Source of the DNA: Coprenecus sp902388455 | GTDB lineage: Bacteria; Bacteroidota; Bacteroidia; Bacteroidales; UBA932 | Assembly (NCBI GenBank): GCA_963931615.1 | Contig: OZ007032.1 | Span: 1,612,001 to 1,676,000 of the forward strand | Length of the DNA stretch: 64,000 nucleotides | Reading direction: 5' to 3' | In this document: positions 33,283 to 42,270 of the stretch, in pieces | Layout of the letters: each line of letters opens with the position of its first letter | Position numbering within the stretch: position 1 is the stretch's first letter | The notes under the pieces: generated by a model | What the model was told of the DNA's origin: nothing | Database searches by the model: none | What the model saw: the letters and a program-made list of their open reading frames with translations, nothing else | Translations under genes and position numbers: made by a program

Positions 33283-34635
33283 TCAATATTTAAGCCATTT
33301 CCAGATATCCTTCCACGAATATTTTGTACCGTGCATCAGGATACCGATACGATAAACCTTTCCGGAGAAGAACACAGCTATCAGGAAGGTAATCAGCAGC
33401 AGCCCGATGGACAGCAGCAGCTCCCAGGTCTGGACGCAGCCCTCGAAGGGCACGCGGGCGAGCATCACCATCGGGGAGGTGAATGGTATCATCGAGCCCC
33501 AGAAGGCCAGCTGGCTGTCGGGGTTCTGGAAGGCCTGAAGCATGAGCAGCAGACCGATGATGAGGGGAATGGTCACGGGCAGGACGAGCTGCTGGGTGTC
33601 GGCCTCGTTGTCCACTGCGGAACCGATAGCTGCGAAGAGGGAAGCGTACAGCAGGTAGCCGAGCACGAAGTAAATCAGGAAGCAGCCGATGATGAGGCCG
33701 AAGTTGACCTCCTTGATGGCCGAGAATACCTGTGCCATCTCGCTGTCGGAGGCCTGGGCCATCTCGGTTATCTGCTCGGTGCCCATGCCGGCCATCTGGG
33801 TCATCTGCTCCATGGCCTCGGGGTCTCCCATCAGTTCGGGGCCCATGGCGAGCTGGAAGCCGAAGACTATGGCCAGGGTCAGTATCACCCAGATGAAGAA
33901 CTGGGTGAGGGCCACGCTGGCCACGCCGAGAATCTTGCCTATCATCAGGTCGAAGGGCTTGACGGAGGAGACGATGACCTCGACTATCCTGTTGGACTTT
34001 TCGTTGATGACGCTGGTCATGACCATGTTGCCGAACATCGTCACGAACATGTAGATGACGAAGCCCATGATGAAAGAGATAGCCATGTTGATACCGAGTA
34101 TCGACTCACGGTCCTCGCCGTCCTCGCTGACGATGTAGGTGTTCAGGTCCACCTCGTGACTGAGGTCCGCCTGTATCTGGTCGAAGTTATCGATATTGTA
34201 CTGCTGGAGCTTGTAGCGCTCTATGATGCTGTTGACGTCGGCCTTTATCGCATCGCTCACCTTGGCGTTGATCTGCTTGGCGGCGTAGGCGTCCACTGTC
34301 ACGTTGTTGGCTGTGTCCAGAGGGGAGACATACATCACGGCGTAGACTCCGAGGCTGTCGAGATGGTTCTTGATGAACTCGAGGTCAGTGTTGTCGGGGA
34401 GAATATACTCTATCGTCGCCCCGCTCTCGAGGGCCTGGGCCACGACACCGGAGTCATCGACCACCATCACCTTGTTCACGTCCTTGTCCCAGTCGGCCAT
34501 CATTATCAGCGAGGGCACGATCATCAGGGCCGCGAACAGGATAGGCGTGACGATAGTGGTGATTATGAATGATTTTTTCTTGACGCGGATAGAGAACTCA
34601 CGTCCCAGTACGAGTTGTATCTTCTTGAAGTCCAT
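33283..34635 (-). CDS. ABC transporter permease, NatB-like
   Basis: 450 residues. One helix near 18-40 (SFIITTIVTPILFAALMIVPSL), a large extracytoplasmic domain to about 180, then five to six hydrophobic helices to the C-terminus: the ABC-2 membrane pattern of NatB-type exporters. An insert rich in Met and Gln (MGPELMGDPEAMEQMTQMAGMG) lies between helices near residues 255-290. Pairs with the ATPase gene whose stop is one base upstream. Probably exports ions or small molecules; substrate unknown. Confidence 0.85.
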   Translation of the reverse strand: MDFKKIQLVLGREFSIRVKKKSFIITTIVTPILFAALMIVPSLIMMADWDKDVNKVMVVDDSGVVAQALESGATIEYILPDNTDLEFIKNHLDSLGVYAVMYVSPLDTANNVTVDAYAAKQINAKVSDAIKADVNSIIERYKLQQYNIDNFDQIQADLSHEVDLNTYIVSEDGEDRESILGINMAISFIMGFVIYMFVTMFGNMVMTSVINEKSNRIVEVIVSSVKPFDLMIGKILGVASVALTQFFIWVILTLAIVFGFQLAMGPELMGDPEAMEQMTQMAGMGTEQITEMAQASDSEMAQVFSAIKEVNFGLIIGCFLIYFVLGYLLYASLFAAIGSAVDNEADTQQLVLPVTIPLIIGLLLMLQAFQNPDSQLAFWGSMIPFTSPMVMLARVPFEGCVQTWELLLSIGLLLITFLIAVFFSGKVYRIGILMHGTKYSWKDIWKWLKY

Positions 34636-34636
34636 A

Positions 34637-35560
34637 TTACTTGCCCTCCCCTTTTACTAATTGGATGAAAATATCGTTCATGCTCGGTATCAGCTCGCGG
34701 TAGGACACCACGTCGATACCGCTTGCCGCCAGTTCCGAAAGTATCCGGCCGGAAAGCGTGCCCTTGGCCACGTCGTAGACGGCCCTGCGGATGTCCTTGT
34801 GCTCCACATCGAAGGCGAGGGAGAGCACCTGTGAGCCGGACAGTTCCACTGAAGCCTCCGAAGGACGGTAGAGCACCTCCACCTGGTTGCGGCCGTGCTC
34901 GCGGCGGATCTGCTCCACACCGCCGGTAACCACGAGGTTGGACTTGTTGATCAGGGCAATATTGTCACAGAGTTCCTCCACCGAAGCCATGTTGTGGGTC
35001 GAGAGGATGACCGTCGTGCCCTCGTCCCTCATGCGCAGGATCTCGTCGCGGATAAGCTGGGCGTTGACCGGATCAAAGCCGGAGAAAGGCTCGTCAAGAA
35101 TCAGCAGCTCGGGTCTGTGGAGGACGGTAGTGATGAACTGCACCTTCTGGGCCATACCCTTGGAGAGTTCCTCCACCTTCTTGTTCCACCAGCTCTCGAT
35201 GCCGAACTTCACGAACCATTTCTTGAGTTCGGTCATGGCCTGCTGGCGGCTGAGTCCCTTGAGACGGGCCAGATACATGGCCTGCTCCCCTACCTTCATC
35301 TTCTTGTAGAGGCCCCTCTCCTCGGGGAGGTAGCCGATGCGGTAGACGTCGTCAGGGACGACAGGGTTGCCGTTAAAGAGCACGATACCGGAATTGGGCA
35401 CCGTGATCTGGTTCATAATGCGGATGAGGGTGGTCTTGCCGGCACCGTTGGGGCCGAGCAGACCGAAGATAGTCCCCTTGGGGACTTCTATCGAGACATG
35501 GTTCAGGGCGGTGTACGTGCCGAACACCTTGACTATGTCCCTACAGGTTATCGTGTTCAT
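34637..35560 (-). CDS. ABC transporter ATP-binding protein, NatA-like
   Basis: 307 residues. GLLGPNGAGKTTLIR is Walker A, LSKGMAQKVQF the signature, LLILDEPFSGFDP Walker B, and STHNM the switch His. The C-terminal ~75 residues form the extra domain seen in NatA/DrrA-type ATPases. Partner permease directly downstream. Confidence 0.9.
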   Translation of the reverse strand: MNTITCRDIVKVFGTYTALNHVSIEVPKGTIFGLLGPNGAGKTTLIRIMNQITVPNSGIVLFNGNPVVPDDVYRIGYLPEERGLYKKMKVGEQAMYLARLKGLSRQQAMTELKKWFVKFGIESWWNKKVEELSKGMAQKVQFITTVLHRPELLILDEPFSGFDPVNAQLIRDEILRMRDEGTTVILSTHNMASVEELCDNIALINKSNLVVTGGVEQIRREHGRNQVEVLYRPSEASVELSGSQVLSLAFDVEHKDIRRAVYDVAKGTLSGRILSELAASGIDVVSYRELIPSMNDIFIQLVKGEGK

Positions 35561-35575
35561 ATTGTCTTGAAAATA

Positions 35576-36283
35576 CTATTCGAACTTGATGGATACCAGC
35601 TCCTGGGTGTGGTCCAGACGGCCCTTGCGGTCATATACCGCCTGCCTGATGCAGCCGATGCCGGCCGCGTACCAGGTCTCTATGCGCTCGGTCTTGGACA
35701 TCACCGTCTTGGTCACCTGCTCCTCCTTTATCAGGAAGCAGTCGAATGTACCGGCAGGGACGGTGATGCTCTTCTGCTCCGTCACCTGACGGTTCTGAGT
35801 GGAAAGGGTTGCGGATATCTTGCCTATTTTCACCTTGATGCACCCGTCAGGAATCGTGGTTCCGACCTTCATGCCGGCGGGGACGCTGCTGGCATCGCCC
35901 TTGGACATGATGTCCTGGACCTTCATCACCTTGCCCACGTCGCTCATGCGGGAGACGGTGCCTTCAGGACCTCCGACGGTGACCTCCATGGGGAGATTGC
36001 CGCCATTGTCATCGAAAAGTGGCTTGCCGTCGGCATCGTAGAAATACTGGTCGAATGTCACAGTACCCTTCGAGAGAGTGCCCTCGACTGCAGATACCTT
36101 CAATATAAAAGAGCCGGTACGGGCTCCGTCGGCGTCATAATTGACGTATTCCAGGGTCATGCCCTTGGTGATGGGGCAGTACCCCGACTTGTCGTAGTCC
36201 TGTGCAGAAACAGAATATCCGCCGGACAGCGCAAGGGCTGCGGCGGACATTGCTGCGAACATTGTAATGGTTCCTTTTTTCAT
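35576..36283 (-). CDS. Secreted protein, DUF3108-like
   Basis: 235 residues, signal peptide MFAAMSAAALALSGGYSVSA. The mature chain (CPITKGMTLEYVNYDADG, ITVPAGTFDCFLIKEEQ, ETWYAAGIGCIRQAVYDRKG) has the look of a lipocalin-like DUF3108 beta protein. A role in the envelope is likely but undefined. Sits between the CNNM gene and the ABC pair with small gaps, so probably in one transcript. Confidence 0.65.
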   Translation of the reverse strand: MKKGTITMFAAMSAAALALSGGYSVSAQDYDKSGYCPITKGMTLEYVNYDADGARTGSFILKVSAVEGTLSKGTVTFDQYFYDADGKPLFDDNGGNLPMEVTVGGPEGTVSRMSDVGKVMKVQDIMSKGDASSVPAGMKVGTTIPDGCIKVKIGKISATLSTQNRQVTEQKSITVPAGTFDCFLIKEEQVTKTVMSKTERIETWYAAGIGCIRQAVYDRKGRLDHTQELVSIKFE

Positions 36284-36303
36284 TGTCCATTATGCTTTTA
36301 CCG

Positions 36304-37620
36304 TTAGTCTTTATCCTTTTCCTTCTCTTCGTCCCGGGCCTCATCCTCGGGAGCGGGCTGAAGCTTGTTGACCAGCACCTTGTCTATCCTCGGGCCGTCC
36401 ATGTCCACCACCTCGAGGCGGAAACCGTTCCAGTCCACATACTCGCCGGACTGGGGGATGTGCTCGAGCATCTCGAGAATCAGACCGCCGACGGTGTTGT
36501 AGTCGTTGTCGGCCGCCAGGTCCTCCATGTCGAAGTGGGCCAGGAAGTCGTAGAAGGGGCACTGACCGTCCACCAGCCAGCCGCCGCTCTTGCGCTCGAT
36601 GATATCCGGCTCGTCCTCCTCGTCGTCGATTGAGCCTACCAGACCCTCCAGGATATCCTTGTAGGTCACTATGCCCTGGCATACTCCGAACTCGTCGCAG
36701 ACCAGACCGTAGGTTACGTGGGCCTTCTTCATCTGCTCGAGTACCTTATATACATCGGTGTACTCGTGGAAGTACTGCACGGGGCGGATGATGTCGTCGA
36801 GGGAGAATTTGTCCTTGTCCAGCTTGCCGAAGAGGTCCTTGAGGTAGACCACCCCGACTATCTCGTCGAGACTGCCGTCACCCACGGGATAGACCTCGAA
36901 GAGGTGCTCCTGGACGAGGGTGTTGATCTCCTCGCGGGTCATCTCCCTTTCTATCCAGATGATCTCGTTGCGGCTGGTCATTATCGACTCGATGCTCCTG
37001 TCACCCAGGGAGAACACTCTCTCCACGATGTCCTGCTCCACATCCTGCACCTCGCCGTCCTCCTTGCCCTCGGCCACCATCGACTTGATCTCCTCCTCAG
37101 TCACCTTCGACTCCTTCTCCTCCACGTGGAAGGCCTTGGTGAAGAGCGATGTGCTCTTGTCCAGAATCCACACAAAAGGGGTGGCGATCCAGGAGAGGAC
37201 CAGCATCGGGCCGGACACTACCTTGGCGATGTTCTCGGGAGAACCCATGCCCAGACGCTTGGGCACCAGCTCGCCGAGGACGATGGTCAGGTAGGTCACG
37301 ACGATAACGATAGTCACCTGAGCCACAGGCTGGGCCACGCTCTCGACCAGTCCCCAGCCCTCGAGGATGTCCGAGAACTTGTAGGCTATCGAGTCTCCGG
37401 AATAGAGACCGGTGAGGATACCGATGAGAGTGATGCCTATCTGGACGGTGGAGAGGAACTTGTTGGGTCTCTCTGTCAGGTTGAGCACGTTCTTGGCTGT
37501 CCGGCTGCCCTTCTTGGCATCTGCGGTAAGGCTTGATTTTCTAGCGCTTATGAGAGCGACCTCACTCATGGAGAAGAGGCCGTTGAGTAGAATAAGTAGA
37601 AGTATTATAAATATTTCCAT
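36304..37620 (-). CDS. CNNM/HlyC-CorC family membrane protein
   Basis: 438 residues. N-terminal DUF21 transmembrane domain (about 1-190: LLILLNGLFSMSEVALISARKS, GITLIGILTGLYSGD, VLGELVPKRLG), a CBS pair (about 205-330: IMTSRNEIIWIER, YGLVCDEFGVCQGIVTYKDIL), and the C-terminal CorC/HlyC domain (VDGQCPFYDFLAHF...YNTVGGLILEMLEHIP). Members are linked to Mg2+/Co2+ export or resistance. A strongly charged Glu/Asp/Lys tail ends the protein. Confidence 0.9.
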   Translation of the reverse strand: MEIFIILLLILLNGLFSMSEVALISARKSSLTADAKKGSRTAKNVLNLTERPNKFLSTVQIGITLIGILTGLYSGDSIAYKFSDILEGWGLVESVAQPVAQVTIVIVVTYLTIVLGELVPKRLGMGSPENIAKVVSGPMLVLSWIATPFVWILDKSTSLFTKAFHVEEKESKVTEEEIKSMVAEGKEDGEVQDVEQDIVERVFSLGDRSIESIMTSRNEIIWIEREMTREEINTLVQEHLFEVYPVGDGSLDEIVGVVYLKDLFGKLDKDKFSLDDIIRPVQYFHEYTDVYKVLEQMKKAHVTYGLVCDEFGVCQGIVTYKDILEGLVGSIDDEEDEPDIIERKSGGWLVDGQCPFYDFLAHFDMEDLAADNDYNTVGGLILEMLEHIPQSGEYVDWNGFRLEVVDMDGPRIDKVLVNKLQPAPEDEARDEEKEKDKD

Positions 37621-37645
37621 TCAAATGTATGAGTAGTCACGGATG

Positions 37646-37653
37646 CAAAAATA
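37646..37653 (-). promoter_or_regulatory. -7 element of the CNNM-ABC transcript
   Basis: Minus-strand TATTTTTG, a full TAnnTTTG match, 26 bases before the ATG at 37620. No clear -33 box. Confidence 0.5.
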
Positions 37654-37678
37654 ATGAAAATTCGGAATTAAAACAGAG

Positions 37679-38251
37679 TTAGTCTGAATTCTCCATGCAT
37701 TTATTGAAACAGTGGCGGCACAGAGGCTCGTAGATATCCTTCTCTCCGAGCTCCACCAGCCGGTCGCTGGCGCTCAGGCGGTGGGAGTGCAGGGCCGGGT
37801 CGCCGCAGCGCACGCAGATGGCATGCACCTTGTCCACATACTCGGCCACGGCCATCAGAGCGGGCATCGGGCCGAACGGCTTGCCGAGATAGTCCATATC
37901 CAGTCCGGCGGCTATCACCCTGATACCGGACGAGGCCAGCTGCCGGCACACGTCCACTATCCCGTCGTCGAAGAACTGAGCCTCGTCTATGCCCACCACG
38001 TCCACGTCCCCCGACAGCAGCAGGATGCTGGCCGAGGACTCGACCGGAGTCGACATGATGGCGGTGGCGTCGTGCGAGACCACCTCCTCCGCGGAATAGC
38101 GTGTATCTATTCCGGGCTTGAATATCTCCACCCGCTGGTTGGCGAACTTGGCCCGCTTGAGCCTGCGGATCAGTTCCTCGGTCTTGCCCGAGAACATCGA
38201 GCCGCAGATGACTTCGATCCAGCCCGGTTTTTTTGCGTATTCTGAAAACAT
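37679..38251 (-). CDS. tdk: Thymidine kinase
   Basis: 190 residues from the ATG at 38251; an in-frame codon at 38353 lies upstream of the promoter and is rejected. GSMFSGKTEELIRR is the P-loop, DVVGIDEAQFFDD the Walker B/lasso region, and CVRCGDPALHSHR with CRHC the zinc-binding cysteines of the type II enzyme. It phosphorylates thymidine for salvage. Divergent from rsmI. Confidence 0.95.
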   Translation of the reverse strand: MFSEYAKKPGWIEVICGSMFSGKTEELIRRLKRAKFANQRVEIFKPGIDTRYSAEEVVSHDATAIMSTPVESSASILLLSGDVDVVGIDEAQFFDDGIVDVCRQLASSGIRVIAAGLDMDYLGKPFGPMPALMAVAEYVDKVHAICVRCGDPALHSHRLSASDRLVELGEKDIYEPLCRHCFNKCMENSD

Positions 38252-38256
38252 TTTCT

Positions 38257-38264
38257 TACTTTTG
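38257..38264 (+). promoter_or_regulatory. -7 element of rsmI
   Basis: TACTTTTG, full match, with TTTG at 38232-38235 (21-base spacer). Transcription would start near 38269, giving a leader of about 74 nt that overlaps the tdk leader on the other strand. Confidence 0.55.
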
Positions 38265-38311
38265 TCCTTTGAGAATTTGATACGGATGCTCACGTCCCGG
38301 CATCCGGACTG

Positions 38312-38319
38312 CAAAATTA
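38312..38319 (-). promoter_or_regulatory. -7 element of tdk
   Basis: Minus-strand TAATTTTG, full match. Transcription from about 38306 would place a 7-bp hairpin (CGGATGC with GCATCCG, 38283-38306) at the very 5' end of the tdk mRNA. Confidence 0.5.
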
Positions 38320-38342
38320 ACATTTTATCGCTACTTACTACC

Positions 38343-39050
38343 ATGGCAGGCAAGCTTTACATCGTGCCCACCCCCGTGGGCAATCTGGAGGACATGACTT
38401 TCAGGGCGGTAGAGGTTCTCAAGCAGGTCGACCTGATCCTGGCCGAGGACACCCGCACCACATCTGTGCTCCTGAAGCACTACGGCATCTCCAGGCCGAC
38501 CGAGGCCCACCACAAGTTCAACGAGCACGCACGGGTACGTCCCGTCTGCGAGAAGCTGCTCTCGGGCAAGGACATAGCCCTGGTCTCTGACGCGGGCACC
38601 CCGGGGATATCCGACCCGGGATTCATGCTCGTCAGGGAATGTGCGGAGGCCGGGATAGAAGTGATCACCCTGCCCGGAGCCACAGCCTTCGTACCCGCCC
38701 TGGTGGACTCGGGACTGCCGCTGGACAGATTCGTCTTCGAGGGATTCCTGCCGGTAAAGAAGGGACGGCAGACCAGACTGACCGCACTGGCGGAAGAAAG
38801 ACGGACCATGGTCTTCTACGAGTCCCCCTACCGTCTGGCCAAGACCCTCACACAGATGTGCGGGTACTTCGGACCGGACAGAAAAGCCTCCGTCTCCCGC
38901 GAGATCAGCAAGATACACGAGGAGACCCGCCGCGGCACCCTATCGGAGCTGGCCTCCTGGTACACCGACAACCCGCCCAAGGGCGAGATAGTATTCATCG
39001 TAGAAGGGAAGGACTATGTGGGAAGACATGGACAGCCGGAAGAAGAGTAA
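38343..39050 (+). CDS. rsmI: 16S rRNA (cytidine1402-2'-O)-methyltransferase
   Basis: 235 residues from ATG 38343 (MAGKLYIVPTPVGNLEDMT). Earlier in-frame starts would run through the tdk leader. GTPGISDPGF, LPGATAFVPALVDSGLP and FEGFLP are typical of this SAM-dependent tetrapyrrole-methylase-fold family. It methylates the 2'-OH of C1402 in the ribosomal P site. The downstream gene starts inside its last 35 bases. Confidence 0.93.
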   Translation: MAGKLYIVPTPVGNLEDMTFRAVEVLKQVDLILAEDTRTTSVLLKHYGISRPTEAHHKFNEHARVRPVCEKLLSGKDIALVSDAGTPGISDPGFMLVRECAEAGIEVITLPGATAFVPALVDSGLPLDRFVFEGFLPVKKGRQTRLTALAEERRTMVFYESPYRLAKTLTQMCGYFGPDRKASVSREISKIHEETRRGTLSELASWYTDNPPKGEIVFIVEGKDYVGRHGQPEEE

Positions 39051-39828
39051 GGGACAGAAACTGTTCTCACAGGGAGTGGTCATTCTGGTGTGCCTGATTC
39101 TGGCCGCGCAGGCCGTATTTTTCGCAAAATACCTGATAGACAGCCGACGGGCCGACGACTCTGAGCACAGGACAATGCAGGAGGCGGTGCAGGATGAAGA
39201 GCAGGATGCCCCGCATGACCTGGACAATGTTCAGGAGAATGTCCCGGACCGGAAAGGGCCTTCGGCTCAGGCTCATCCGCCCCGTTCCGTCAGTCAGGCC
39301 TCATCATCATCCCCCGCCACATCCGCTGACAGGCCAGACAGGATATCTGAAGGTCCCGACAGCACCCGAAGCAGCCGGTTCACCGGCAGCCCCACCCGCA
39401 CATATTCCCACGACGGCTGGAAATGGGACCGCGTAGAACTGAACTCCGCCGACAGCGCAGCCCTGGACGCCCTCCCCGGCATAGGTCCCTATTACGCCCG
39501 CCAGATCCTCGCCTACCGTGACCGGCTCGGCTTCTACGCCGACATCTCCCAGCTGCTGGACATCCGGGGCTTCGACACTGCCCGCCTCAACCGCCTGACC
39601 GACCGCATCTACATCGACCCGGCCTCACAGCACCCCCTGGACCTCTACACCATGCCGATCGACTCCATGGCAGCCCATCCCTACATCGGCCCCTACGCTG
39701 CCAAAGGCATCGACCGGCTCCGCCGAACCCTGCCTCGGGCGGAATTCTCATTCCGTTCGATACTTGAAAACAACATACTGACAGACGAACAGGCCAAAAG
39801 GCTTTCACTGTATTTTCAGACAGATTAA
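39016..39828 (+). CDS. ComEA-like helix-hairpin-helix membrane protein
   Basis: 270 residues (or 266 from ATG 39028). One N-terminal transmembrane helix (VVILVCLILAAQAVFFAKYLI), a long low-complexity Ser/Pro/Asp linker (about 45-130), then a ComEA-type HhH pair: VELNSADSAALDALPGIGP and a second weaker copy YIGPYAAKGIDRLRR. Proteins of this layout bind double-stranded DNA at the cytoplasmic membrane during transformation, or have unclear roles in Bacteroidota. No other competence gene is close. Overlaps the end of rsmI. Confidence 0.8.
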   Translation: MWEDMDSRKKSKGQKLFSQGVVILVCLILAAQAVFFAKYLIDSRRADDSEHRTMQEAVQDEEQDAPHDLDNVQENVPDRKGPSAQAHPPRSVSQASSSSPATSADRPDRISEGPDSTRSSRFTGSPTRTYSHDGWKWDRVELNSADSAALDALPGIGPYYARQILAYRDRLGFYADISQLLDIRGFDTARLNRLTDRIYIDPASQHPLDLYTMPIDSMAAHPYIGPYAAKGIDRLRRTLPRAEFSFRSILENNILTDEQAKRLSLYFQTD

Positions 39829-39985
39829 AAAAACTTGTCACACAATATATTACCAAAGCCAACTCCTCACATGGGAGAAAAACACAGGCATTTTTTACCT
39901 CATATTTACCCTCAAAATGTCCGAACCGAATGATTTTTTTAATATCTTTACGTTTTCATTTTTAATTTTTAATGTTCATATTTTT

Positions 39986-40816
39986 ATGATGAAGAGCAAA
40001 CTTATTTTATTATCAGCAGCCGCAGCCCTGACACTTGCGTCTGCATGCAACCAAAATGGCGAACAAAATAGCATCGATCCCGTATTCCAATTGAATACTG
40101 ATTATCTCAATGTTCCTATGGAAGGAGGTGATGTTACTCTGAGCTACCAATTCCAAGACCGTCCGGAAAGCGGCTCATTTTACATCAACATTCCTGAAGG
40201 CCACTGGATTTCATATCTTGGTGACAATCCTGAAACCAGCACGCTTTCTTTCAACGTTGAGGCAAATGCCACCCGCGAAAGGGCCGATACTATTGTCATA
40301 CGGTACGACTACAATGAGGGCTTTCTTCTCGACACAGCCATCATAAGCCAGGCAGGAATAAACGCTGATGTATTCATAGATGCGAAAGACTGCACAGGCG
40401 AGTATTATGAATCTGACCGTTCCTATTATACATGGGTATCGACACTCGGACTGTGGACAGAAGGCTCAGAAGGACTCAATCTGGACTTATACTCTTCGGA
40501 AGATCCTGTAATCGAGGAGTACGAGTACAATGGAAGCACCTACAGACGGCTTCTCACACTTCCTGCCGGCACATATGTCTTCGATGAGACAAACAGCGGC
40601 GATCCCGGTACATTCAGCGCAAACTCATTCTACGGCATTGGTACAGACGGCTATGACTACTCCACAAGATACGACATCACTGGCGGTACTGTAACCATCA
40701 CCGATCTTGGCAACAATGAGATTCAGATTGAAGCAGAAGTCACATGCAGTGACGGACTGACTTACGGGCTGTTTTTCTCAGGAAGCATCCACGACTATCC
40801 ATATATCAGAGGATAA
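39986..40816 (+). CDS. BACON-like surface lipoprotein
   Basis: 276 residues from ATG 39986 (MMKSKLILLSAAAALTLASAC, Cys21). Residues about 35-125 look like a BACON/Ig-like domain (FQLNTDYLNVPMEGGDVTLSYQFQ...TIVIRYDYNEGFLLDTAIISQAG). The rest is an unassigned beta-rich domain with many Tyr. First of three AT-richer lipoprotein genes with gaps of 16-19 bases, a clear operon. The upstream 157 bases contain a weak -7-like TATCTTTA at 39943-39950. Confidence 0.72.
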   Translation: MMKSKLILLSAAAALTLASACNQNGEQNSIDPVFQLNTDYLNVPMEGGDVTLSYQFQDRPESGSFYINIPEGHWISYLGDNPETSTLSFNVEANATRERADTIVIRYDYNEGFLLDTAIISQAGINADVFIDAKDCTGEYYESDRSYYTWVSTLGLWTEGSEGLNLDLYSSEDPVIEEYEYNGSTYRRLLTLPAGTYVFDETNSGDPGTFSANSFYGIGTDGYDYSTRYDITGGTVTITDLGNNEIQIEAEVTCSDGLTYGLFFSGSIHDYPYIRG

Positions 40817-40832
40817 ATAAACATCACCTATT

Positions 40833-42251
40833 ATGAATTCCCCAAAAACCCTATTCATTATTCTCGGCATGGCTCTCGCCATCTCCTGCACCACAGGTGG
40901 GGAGAAGACCCCGCAAATCATCGGAAATTCCATTTTCGTTCCCAACAGTTCCGGCGAGAGTGTCGATGTTTCACTGGACTTTGAAGCAGACTGGCAACTT
41001 TCAGGACAGTCCCCGTGGTTTGTCGTAACCCCAATGTCCGGCTCGGCAGGAACCTCCACCCTCCACGTCTCTGTTATCGAAACGAATTCAGACTTGAAAG
41101 AGAGAACCGGAAGTTTCGAGATAACATGCAACGGAAACACTACCGTATATTATGTCATCCAGGACGTGACCCCCGGATTCAACATCACGACAGAGAAAGC
41201 CAGTGTGTCTTCTTCGGAACAGACTACCACACTGACTCTGGAAGGCAATGTAAAATACAGTGCCGTTCCAGCCGTGGACTGGATTACAGTCAACAGCATA
41301 GAGTATGATTCCACACTTCTTGAGGACAACATGACATACTCCAAATACATGACATCCAGACTGAATATCACTGTCAGCGAAAATACGGGAGAACTTCGCG
41401 AAGGGACTATCGACCTCACCGGCGAAGACGGAGTCACAACAGCCTCTGTAACGGTAGAGCAGATCGGAAGACTGACTGCCGACTACACCAAGGTATTCAT
41501 CAGAAGATCTCTGGCACTCAAATTCACTGCCACATGGTGTCAGTTCTGCCCTTTCATGAGCCAGGCACTGGAAGAGGCCAGCGAAGAGTTTCCGGACCAC
41601 ATTGTCGCAATGAACATGCATATACTTTCATCAAATGAAGCACTGGTATATCCCAATGTTTCAACATTTTTGGCGATGTATATGGTAGATTCATATCCTA
41701 CAGGAATCGTCAACAGCTACGCCCAGATAGGAAGTTTCTCAAATCCTTCCATCATGCGGGAAATGTTCCTGGGTCTTGCAGAGGAAGCGACAGTGGAGCA
41801 GCCGTCCAATACCGTTATCGGAGGTCTGGCCAGGGTCAGTGACGGAGAAATTGTTGTCGATATCAGCATTGCTTCCAAAGAAGCCGGCTCATACTACCTC
41901 AATGCATTCCTGCTGGAAGACGGTATGGTATATCCGCAGACAAATGGAGGCGAGGACTACGTTCACAACGATATTGTCCGTACTGAGCTGACATCAAATG
42001 CATTCGGAGACCATATAGAGCTTGAGGCGAACGGTAACTATGAGACCAGACTCAGCATGCGCATACCTTCTTCCGTTGAGAATCAGGACAATCTTCACGT
42101 TGTGGTATTTACATCCTACCGCGGAACCTATGACGGAGGAAGCGACGGCGTAAAAAATGTTGTATATGAAAATTACGGATACGTTGTTGACAATGCCGTC
42201 AACCTTCCTTTAGGCTCATTCATTAATTACGCATACGAAAATATTAAATAA
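40833..42251 (+). CDS. BACON-Omp28-like lipoprotein with thioredoxin CxxC
   Basis: 472 residues. Lipobox LAISC. Two BACON-like domains (about 30-110 and 115-212: VDVSLDFEADWQLSGQSPWFVVTPMSG and TLTLEGNVKYSAVPAVDWITV) precede an Omp28-related thioredoxin fold with FTATWCQFCPFM (Cys236, Cys239) and a C-terminal beta domain (YYLNAFLLEDGMVYPQ...YGYVVDNAVN). Omp28-type proteins are outer-surface lipoproteins of Bacteroidota; the intact CxxC suggests disulfide chemistry or a structural pair outside the cell. Confidence 0.82.
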   Translation: MNSPKTLFIILGMALAISCTTGGEKTPQIIGNSIFVPNSSGESVDVSLDFEADWQLSGQSPWFVVTPMSGSAGTSTLHVSVIETNSDLKERTGSFEITCNGNTTVYYVIQDVTPGFNITTEKASVSSSEQTTTLTLEGNVKYSAVPAVDWITVNSIEYDSTLLEDNMTYSKYMTSRLNITVSENTGELREGTIDLTGEDGVTTASVTVEQIGRLTADYTKVFIRRSLALKFTATWCQFCPFMSQALEEASEEFPDHIVAMNMHILSSNEALVYPNVSTFLAMYMVDSYPTGIVNSYAQIGSFSNPSIMREMFLGLAEEATVEQPSNTVIGGLARVSDGEIVVDISIASKEAGSYYLNAFLLEDGMVYPQTNGGEDYVHNDIVRTELTSNAFGDHIELEANGNYETRLSMRIPSSVENQDNLHVVVFTSYRGTYDGGSDGVKNVVYENYGYVVDNAVNLPLGSFINYAYENIK

Positions 42252-42270
42252 TTGTTAAAACATTCATAAA

